From Carposina sasakii (Eukaryota; Arthropoda; Insecta; Lepidoptera; Carposinidae): a stretch of DNA of 64,000 nt. The stretch is from the NCBI GenBank assembly GCA_014607495.2, contig CP053149.1, forward strand, positions 14,148,120 to 14,212,119. The letters are read 5' to 3'. Of the stretch, positions 1 to 10,200 are shown in pieces (within the stretch, counting starts at the first letter, position 1; each line of letters opens with the position of its first letter). The notes under the pieces are model-generated. The model made no database searches. It saw only the letters and a list, made by a program, of their open reading frames with translations, and was not told the origin of the DNA. Both the position numbers and the translations under genes were made by a program.

Positions 1-207
1 TTTCTCAAAACAGGCGCATTTCCTCAACAACGTTTTGTCTTACATAGTACCAACATTGCAGAAGTCATTAGGAGGTGTTAGTAATCGCGTGCGCAGTATC
101 GAGAGGAAAAGGGATGCAAGATCCTCAAGGGGCGGGGCTTTGAGTATGTAGCTGATAAACAGACGGCCGTCTCTCTCTCACATATGACTCCTTGATGTTC
201 GCGCTCT

Positions 208-318
208 TTTTAACATCAATGTCAAATTAATGTTGTCCTACCCTCAATTTTGCTACCCAAAATTTCTGCTAACTTTTTAACGTCAATATCGTATTGTCCT
301 ACCTTCAATTTTTTATTA
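208..318. repeat. Two-copy imperfect tandem repeat
   Basis: Two copies of about 65 bases, each starting TTTTTAACRTCAATRTC and running through TTGTCCTACC, lie side by side. The second copy carries small deletions. No coding function is seen. Confidence 0.6.
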
Positions 319-473
319 TCATTTAGTTGAAATGAAAATTAACTTGTGGCTTAGATAATATCTAACATATGTCCGGAAAGTGGTGTTTCTTTGTGTATTT
401 TTGGTGTTTCTGGTGCATATCATGTAGGTACTTGGTTTTTATGGTAACCAAAACCAAAACAATTTGAGACGGA

Positions 474-718
474 TTACGAGCTCTTCATGGGAACATGTAA
501 TTCGTTTTGTGGTTGGGTTAGGTTAGAACATGACTCGTTTTCGAGAATATAAGGATAAAAACATTTTCCCGGGATAAAAAGTAGCCTATATGCTAAGTGG
601 GACCTGTCACAACATATTCCTGAAAACTGCATCGAAATCGGTTCAGCCGTTTCTGAGGTTAGCGTGCACAAACATCGATCCGTTACATTTTTATTATATC
701 TATAATAGATAGATAGAT
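474..718 (-). mobile_element. Helitron-like fragment (family A)
   Basis: The minus strand begins with a TCTATCTATC-type end near 718 and then reads through a conserved block (GTAACGGATCGATG, CGGCTGAACCGATTTCGATG, GGCTACTTTTTATCCCGGG). The same block occurs on the plus strand at 4878-5098, which has an intact CTAG 3' end. Here the 3' end is missing. Assignment to Helitrons is by similarity to that copy. Confidence 0.65.
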
Positions 719-1097
719 TCCACTGAAGACAATGGCTGTTTTGCCTTTCCCTTCGGGATCATCAGCTAACAGCTCACAGACTGACGAGATTTAATAGTGG
801 AGGAAATTATTAACATTCATAACCGAGGCACGCCATAGCTATTCTTGAATAGGACGGTATAGTAAGGTATTTTTACAAATCTGATATTGTTTTTTTGTTG
901 ATTAGGAAACCTTTTAGTGAAGAAATGTTTACTAAGGAGAGGATTATAAGTACATAAACAATGTCTGAGTGCACTAAAGTAAAACAAAAACAGGAATAAA
1001 ATAACCATAAAAATTAATTTTGATAACTTAAATTATTTACATAATACATACACGTAGGTAACTATAATAAAATATTCTAAACGGTTACATAGCTAAG

Positions 1098-1239
1098 CTA
1101 GTTTTTCTTTTTCTTCTGATCGGGTAATAGGCCCATATCTTCCTGATACTTGCGGATGATTTGCTCCTGTACTTCAGGTAAGCATGGTGAATATCTGCTG
1201 TATTCCATACTGAACTCACCTTTGCCTTGTGTCATTGAT
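1098..1239 (-). CDS. GFM1: GFM1 exon 11 (C-terminus and stop)
   Basis: Codes [20 protein letters not shown] to the TAG stop at 1098-1100. It closes with the lysine-rich end [10 protein letters not shown], similar in kind to the basic C-terminus of animal GFM1 proteins. Confidence 0.95.
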
Positions 1240-4200
1240 CTGTAACAGGGTAAGTTCAAATCATTTATTCAACATACACAAAGCATACACAGAAACAGAA
1301 AGCATACACAACTTATTTGTCGATTACAATTTTTGACATGTTCTTTTCTAATATTTGATACAGTCTGTCAAGCAAAGCATAAACATAGATATAGTCAGTT
1401 CTGCAGGCCTACTGGCTATCTTTTTTGACAGTTCATAATGATGATAACTGATTATAACTTAATGATATAGGGGCATAATTTTTTTGCAAATTTTTTCAGG
1501 CAAGTTATTATGCCACTTCCATTATCACTATGAACTGTTAAAAAGATAGTCAATACGCCTACTATCACTAGAATACATCAGCTGCATTTCCTTCTGTGCA
1601 TATCATAGTACTGCTAGTAATAAATAAAATAAGATTGATCACACCTACCTGAGTTCCCCTGCATAGCCAAACATGTTATTCAGAGGTACTTCAGCATAGA
1701 TAGTCGTCCAGCCCTCAGATCCCTCTGTGCCCGTTATAATGCCTCCTCTCTTGTTCAGTTGTCCTATAACAGTGCCGTGAAACTCTTCTGGGAGGACCGC
1801 TTCCACAAACATTATTGGTTCTAACAGCTGCCATGCACCGTCTTCAAATACTGGAATAGGAGAGGATCTTTAATAAATATTTACACACTTCACAAAACAT
1901 TAACCTAATCCCACACTAATATCAACAACAATGGGAAAGAAGGCTCTTCTATGATTCTCATATTTTAAGTAATAAATCATCATAAATGCTGTAACGTTAC
2001 AAAAAGTGCGAGTGTACAAAACGTTTATAGTATAGCTTTTGCAGTACAGGAAACGATTGTACATGAAATACCAGAAGTTCTTAGTTTTAGAAATATCTGA
2101 CGTTGGTACAGTTACATGCAATTAAACAGCACAAATGTATAAGAATCGAATTGGATAAGTACATTACAATAGAAAAGTCTCTTTAAAAAGCTTTTACACA
2201 TATTTATCTAGATACTTACCTTCTTTAATCGCCCCCTTAGCAGCCAAGAAGAAAGCCAGTTCACTGGAGTCCACAATATGATGTGCACCATCTTGCAAAC
2301 GGAATTTCACTCCGGATATCTTATGTCCGGAGAGATATCCCTTCTGGCAGGAGTCTAGGAAGCCTCTCTCTACACCCGGGATAAAGGGCTTTGGTATGTT
2401 TGTGCCCACTGTCTCATCGATGAACTCTAGTACTGGAAATTTGAAGATAAATTGTATAAGTGTATTTTAGAAGGGTTTGTTTACCTATAAGGGCAATGTT
2501 TTTATAGGTAAACTAGCTGACCCGGCAAACGTTGTTTTGCCATGTAAAAGAGGTTGATCCTAGAGGGGTGAAAATGCATGGTTGTATGTATTTTTGTATG
2601 CTGTATCATAAAAAAATAAAAACAAAAAAATTTTGTCAAAACAGAAAAAAAAAATTGGGGTGCACCACCCTTAACATTTAGGGGGATGAAAAATAGATGT
2701 TGTCCGATTCTCCACCCTAACCGATATGCATGCTAAGATTTACGAAAATCGGTCGAGCCGTTTCGGAGGAGTTTAACTTCTAACACCGTGACACGAGAAT
2801 TTTATATATTAGAAGATAATTCTGATGAATTAATTTGATGCCGTCTTTCTCTAAAATTTTATAAAGATACAGACACATTCAGTAGAGTGCGTTTCATGGT
2901 ATAGTTACTTTGGATGATAGTGCTATGTGAATGACCACCTTTTCTGTGTCTTTGCATACACAAATTAGTTTCGAAATCACGCATAGGAGATATACTATGG
3001 AACTATGGAAACTTATCTGTGTGATAATTTACCAGTATTGTGTTCAGGATCAAGCGGCTCTATGACTCCGGAGACTCTTGCGTACTGCCCCGCGCCGCCT
3101 GACTGCTTCTTGTGCAGGTAGTCGAATGCACACGGTGACATCAACGTCTCTCTGTACGGTTAAATAATTAAATGAGTAAGTTCAATTGCCGTGTGGTGTG
3201 GTGGCAGAGTATGCACCTAATGTCTGCCCGTTGGTGTCGTAAGAGGAGATTAAGGGTTTCCGGGACTTGACAAAATTGTCCGACCGCTCCCACCAATCAC
3301 TTGTGGCGTACCCTAGTGGAAGCCTACTTCCAGCAATGGACTGCAATTGGCTGATATGTAATGTTCCCACATTAGTTAATACATTTTAATTTTTTTCTAT
3401 AATAAGTTTTTAATTAGTTAACTAGACGTTTTTTCTTCTGATAGCTTATCTGACGTTTGGAAAAATCAGCCCTCAGAGATATTACTTATTATTGACTATG
3501 AACTTAAAAATTCAAACCCTACGAAGGTATGAAGAAATATTAGTATATTTGAAATATCATAATAACAATTTCTCTCATGTACTTTTAAATCAGTACATAC
3601 CTGAAAGCGACCTTAGGTTTCCCTAACTCGACAGGGCAGTTATACTCCCTTTCCATCCTCTGAGCGTAGATCTCTAAATGCAGTTCTCCCATACCGGACA
3701 CTATGGTCTCTTTATTATCTGAGTCGTAACGGAATTGGAATGTTGGATCCTCTTTGGTGAACCTGAAATAAACAGACATAGCATCATCATCAGTCATCAC
3801 TACATATTATAAAACAAAGTCGTTTCCCACTGTCTGTACGTCCTTATGTATGCTTGGATCTTTAAAACTACGCAACGCATTTTGATGCGGTTTTTCCCGT
3901 CTGCCCAGCGTGGTGACTATGGGCAAATACCACCCATGGCAGTCGTCCGGCGTGCCCTGGGGGAGGCCTACCTCCAGCAGTGGACTGCAATAGGCTGATG
4001 ATGATAATGAATACGAATTTGACAAGCGATCAGCGATTTTTGTACAATTTTCGCTATCGCTTTGCTTTTGCTAGTTAAGTAATAAGAGGGAGGATCACCA
4101 AGGAGATACTTACAGACTCATAAACATAACATAAATTTTATGTAATTACGATAAGGCTTAACGCCATATAGACTCCCAGCCATTACGGCTTCTAATTGTC

Positions 4201-7200
4201 ATAGATACTTTGAGGGCTACTAAGAATTTAATGTAGGTAGACCTAGTATGAATTTAATCAAAGGTTTAGGGAAGTTTTGACTTGAACTTTTTCCAACATT
4301 TCTCCAATAAGTTCAACGAAATTCTGCAAAGATCTTTACCTTCCTTACCCTATATATAAATAAATTTAACTTACCTAGCAACAGCCTTGGAGAAGTTATC
4401 GCGATCCTTATTATTCTTCGGTTTAATAGCCATAGATACCACGGGATCAGGCACATGTATCGACTCCATTGACAAGTTAAGTTTGCCATCGTTGACGAAA
4501 GTGTCTCCCGACGCACAATCGACACCGAACAACGCGAAAATATCACCAGATAGTACTTCGTTCACTTCCTCCATGTTATTTGAGTGCATGCGGACTAAGC
4601 GCGAGATTTTCACCTAGAGAAAAAGTTAAATATACAATTTCATCATTAAAACATTGTGCTGAGGGATTCAGCTTTGTTTACCGAGATTTGGCTAGTGTAT
4701 AGCTATGGGGATGAAAAAATAACGTTGCCAAAAACGTAATATAAAAGAGATGTTAAAATTCGTCACCCGAGTTGATTGACCCGATAGCTCAGTTGGTTAG
4801 ATAGAGCGAAAGCACGGATTGCGAGAGGTCGTGAGTTCAAATCTCACTTGGGTGATTTTTTTTTATTTTCTTAATGATCTATCTATATGGATATAATAAA
4901 ATTGTAACGGATCGATGTTTGTGCACGCTAATCTCAGAAACGGCTGAACCAATTTCGATGCAGTTTTCAGGAATAGGTATACATATTGTGTCAGGTCCCA
5001 CTTAACATATAGGCTACTTTTTATCCCGGAAAAATGTTTCTATCTCGGATAATTTCGACATTACTCGTATGTTTTTTTCTGTCGCGGGCGTCCACTAGTA
5101 TTTATAATACAATGATTTGTTTTTATTACATACATGGACACGTGGCTTTGTTTAAAAAATGGTGTAGCTAGAACTGCAAGATCACTAAGGAGATCCGTTT
5201 GGCATAGCAGTGACTGATGTTACTGACCAGTGACAAGTTGCTAGCTCATCACCTGAGTGAAAACGTTATCTATATATTAATATGTGAAGCAAAGATTTTG
5301 CACTCTTTTTAAGAAAATTGCTCGAATGGATGATTATGAAATTCGACATGACATGAGATAATTATGTTAATATGGAAAAGAATATTATTGTATAGAGCTA
5401 TAAATTCAGCATAATTATTTTTCGCAGCCTTTGAGGTTGTGTAAAAAAGTGTATACTGTATAGTAAATAAACTCATATTCACCTTCCTTCCAGTTCTAGC
5501 ATTGAAAATAAAGTCACCCTTCTTCAGCACACCCTGGTAGCACCTCAAATATGTGAGCTGACCAAACTTGCTCACTTCCAGCTTAAAAGCCAACCCCACA
5601 AACGGTTTGTTATCATTCCTAGAGGGATCCAAAACTATGGTGTCCCCTTCGGATCCTTTCTTTTCATTGGCTATAGCAGTATTTTCTACCTCTCCAGGGT
5701 TGGGCAGGTAGTCTAGTACAGCGTCTAGGAGAGGTTGGACTCCTTTGTTTTTCAGTGCTGTACCTAAGAGGACAGGTGTGAATGTGCGCTTGAGTGTTGT
5801 CCGTCGAACTGCTTGCTTGATGTCATTGACTGTTGGTGTTTTCTCTTCGAGGAATAGTTCACCTAAAAATGTATTCGGTTTAAAAACATGTTTGAATACC
5901 TTACATATAATAAGCAGTAGGCTGGGAGGATTATTTATACAGTTATGTTAGAGACTTTTAAAATAAATCCTAATATACATTAAGAAGATACACTGTAAGC
6001 CTATGTCAATAAGTATACCAAAACCATTTTTAATACCATTTTGTCAGATGACCTGACACACATTTGCTCACTTTTGACTTTTGAAAGAAAGAGCCACTCA
6101 AGAGACATTACAGTTAAGGAGATGAGCTAAAGCTCAGCACTGTCAATGCAATATGCATTTAAATATTTTGGTAAAGTTATCAAGTAACTTAATTAAGTAT
6201 ATAAATATCCCTTTTCTATGCTGCTCTGGGAGTGAAAAAAGCGGGTGGGGCTGTGTCGGGGCACACGGCCGTTGGTTTTAACGTGAAACGTCTATGTTAG
6301 CGAATCGCTTGTAAAGTAAAAGATTGAAATGAAAACAAGATGGACGCTGTTTTAAGTATTTTAATAAAAAAAGAACAGGTACGTAATAGAAACATAAAAT
6401 ACATAGCAAATCTATACTAATATTATAAAGAGGAAAACTTTGTTTGTTTGGTTGTAATGAATAGGCTCCGAAACTACTGGACCGATTTCAAAAATTCTTT
6501 CACCGTTAGAATCCTTATTGGACCTGGATGAACATAGGCTATAAGAATTTCCCGATATTCCCACGGGAAGGCGACCAACGGGAATTTAATATTTTTTACG
6601 AAAACCGCTATACATATGAAGCTGAAATCGGGCATATATGTTCATTGGGGACAACGAGGAAGGACTAAAAACGGATTTCCCGAAATTCCCACGGGAAGGG
6701 GACTAACGGGAATTCATAATTTTTACGAGAACCGCTATACATATGAAGCTGAAATCGGGCATATATGTTCATTGGGGACAACGAGGAAGGACTAAAAACG
6801 GATTTCCCGAAATTCCCAAGGGAAGGGGACAAATGGGAATTCAAACGGATTTCCCGATATTCCCACGGGAAGGGGACAAACGGGAATTCATTTTTTTTAC
6901 GACAACTGCGATACATATGAATTTGAAATTGGACCTGTATGTTCATTAGGGACTGCGAGGGAGCACTAAGAACGGATTTCCCGAAATTCCTATGGGAAGG
7001 GGAGTTACGGGAATTTAATTTTTTTACGAAAACAGCTATTTATACGAAGCTGAAATCGGATTAGGGCTACAAGGAAGCTCTAAGAACGGATTTCCCGAAA
7101 TTCCCACGGGAAGGGGACCAACGGGAGTTCCAAATTTAAACGAAAACCGCTGTACCTACATATAAAGTTGTATCTATGTATTGATATGTACCGAAGCGAA

Positions 7201-10200
7201 GCGAGGGCGGGCCACTAGTGTTTATATATATTTATTGTCACTTTCTGGTTATTTTAAATAGCAGCCGCCCACGACTTCGTCCGCGTGAGGGGGCGTTGTA
7301 CCCGTGCGAAGCCGGGGAGGTTGTTGTATAGACTGTAGCCTTCCTTGGTAAATGGGCTATCTAACACTGAAAGAATTTTTCAAATCAGACCAGTAGTTCC
7401 TCAGATTAGCGCGTTCAAACAAACAAACAAACAAACTCTTCAGCTTTATAATATTAATAATATATTAGTATAGATATAAATACTGTCCAAATTACACTTA
7501 TTTTTGTATAAATCAATCGGTTCAAATAAACTTGACAAACACACGAAAGAATCACCACGCTATAAAGTCGGAGTCACGAGTTACACTGAATAGAAACAAG
7601 CGTGAGCGCCGGTTTCGCACAGTTATCGCAGTATCCCTCCCCCGCCGCCCCGCTTGACCCCGACACGAACTCAATGTCATAACAGCGAGCTGACTATATA
7701 AGTGAAATATTTACACCACATTTTTGTTTCTAAGACCAATAGTTTTTTAATTATTAAGGTACGATGATATAGACCTTTTCGTTACGGTCCAGTTTTTAAA
7801 CCTGGTACCCGTATGTGTCGGCGCGATTTTAAAGACGTTTCACGTCAAAAAAAAGTATAATACTACAGCAGTACAGCATACTTCTCTTCCCGGGCATACT
7901 GTACAAGTCAGTAGAGGGACAAGAGGGTCTTGGTGTTTAGTAGGCGATAGGCTAACCACCTGTCACTACTAACCGAGCTTGTACATCTTCAACTATACCC
8001 TCAAAATTGGTCAGGAGTTGCATCATGTGGTTCTATCGGCCCTTGATGCTCTGCCTACCCCGTAAGGGATAAAGGTGTGATTATATATATGTATGTAAAT
8101 TCATCAATACTCAGCCCTTACCTAAAACCTCATCAACATTGGACAGATGTTCAATCAGTTCATGTCTCCGTTCCTGAACCTCGGCTCTCCTGTCTTTCGG
8201 TATCTCATCGTACCTCAGCTTCTCACCATAATCGCCATCAAAGTATAGAGCTCTCTCTTCAATAAGTTCCAGAATGCCTTGACAGTCTTTTTCTAAACCA
8301 AGTGGTAGGTGTAAAAAGGCAGCATTATGATTCAATTTGGAACGCAATTGTTTAAGAACTCTGAAATGTTATAGAAATAAAATATTGAGCATTCATAGTT
8401 ACAAACCCAGATATATATCAGCTTTTTGAGTAAAGTCAAAAAGGTTTCATTTTGTATGTTTTTTAGTTTATCACATAATGTTAATAACTTTAAAATATCG
8501 TAGTATACAAAAATCTCACATACAAATATACAAAAACACAAATAGGAAGAGTGCCTCCTTAGGCAATTTTAAGCAAAATCATGTATGGGACTGCTTGAAA
8601 TTTCTGAAGGTATGTAACCTATAATTGATTTCTCCTAGGGTTAGGGCAGCCCATGGAGAAGAAATAAAAGAGGAGTAGCGGCTAAGTATATTTCCATACA
8701 AAAATATAGCACAGCAAGCCCTGCTATATATAGCCCTGCCCATTTACATAGAAACCACCTTGAAGTGACTAGTCAAAATACTTGCTCATAATCAATATGG
8801 TTCAAGATTGTCTTACTAGTGCAATATTATACTACATTTTAGTAATAAAGTACCCTGATAAAAGCGCAAGTCTTTGTAATTTTAATACTGTTACATTTCA
8901 GAGCACAAGCTCTTACAGCTATTGCGTTACACTGGCCCTGAAGCTCCGCCCCTATCTTGATGTCATGGCCTCACTATTGCCACACAACTCACTTCATAGT
9001 CCCACCTCGTCTTTTATACCTTCTTCATGGGGCAGCCACATAAAATGTTGGCACTGAAACAAAGCAATTGCAATATTGCTTACCTCTCAGGATTAGCACC
9101 CAACCTGTCCAGTTTATTGATGAATGCCAAGCATGGCACCGAATACCTCTTCATCTGCCTATTCACAGTTAATGTCTGACTCTGCACCCCTCCCACAGCA
9201 CATAACACCAGCACTGCTCCGTCCAACACTCTCAGTGCACGCTCTACTTCCACTGTAAAGTCCACATGGCCAGGCGTGTCAATGATGTTGATGTTGTGAT
9301 CCTTCCAGATTGTGTATGTTGCTGCTGATTGGATGGTTATGCCTCTTTGTCTTTCAAGCTCCATAGAATCCATTACTGCTCCCACATTGTCTTTGCCTTT
9401 AACCTGAAATTTGAAAATGAGATATTTTTATTATTTACAAAAATAATAGTATGTACTTAACAGTTATTGTAAGTTGTATAGGTATGCTATTTTTATTTGT
9501 GTTTTTAATAATAAAATTTTGTGATTATTATGTAATAGTGATATTATACAAGTCACTGTGGACTTCAGAAAAAAAGGTGGCTTTTACTGCTAATATAAAG
9601 TCTCTACATATAAGATCTAGAAAAGATCTGTCTTACTATTAACACTATCATTAGTGCACCGAACTAGAAAGCCAAGGTCCTTTGAGAAATGTGTATCTCT
9701 AGGCTCTTTTATACTAATGGTGGTATCTTGGTAAACTTGCCTCATGCATCTGATCAATTCTTCCTGTGTAAAATAATATCCTCTCTGTCAATGTGGTTTT
9801 TCCCGAGTCTATGTGGGCTGAGATTCCAATGTTTCTTATCTTTTCCAGGGGCTTATGCTCTGCATATTTAACATACGACGAATATGTCTGTAAAGAATAA
9901 TAAAGAGCATGCAGATTCTGATAACTAGGTATCTATTTCTTCAAGGCAGGGAGTGCAGAAAACGTCTTAAAAATAAACTACCTATAGACATATTTATGTC
10001 TGCTAAAATAAAATATATAAGTACCTAGGTACCCACATTTTTTTCAGCTTACTAAAATGCTTAAAGAAATTAGTTCATTTTAATTGTGCTATAATTATAA
10101 TTATGTAAGATATTCTAGATATTGCTAAAATACATCCAGCATAGTTCAGTGAATTGACTTACCTCTTTCGAGAGTAAATTAATTTTTGGTCCGTATTTAA

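Larger units (their letters stand above)
1..1097. other. Repeat-rich flank downstream of GFM1
   Basis: No gene is visible. The stretch holds a short imperfect tandem duplication near 208-318 and a Helitron-like fragment near 474-718. The rest is AT-rich sequence without recognised coding. The GFM1 3' end must lie here, but no canonical AATAAA was found on the minus strand close behind the stop codon. Confidence 0.6.
5863..8121. other. GFM1 intron 4, stacked mobile elements
   Basis: The longest GFM1 intron (2259 bases). It contains an intact Helitron, a reversed second Helitron and an interrupted retroelement-like repeat. GC-rich patches near 6240-6300 and 7590-7670 belong to an unidentified repeat. 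No exon signal was seen inside. Confidence 0.7.
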
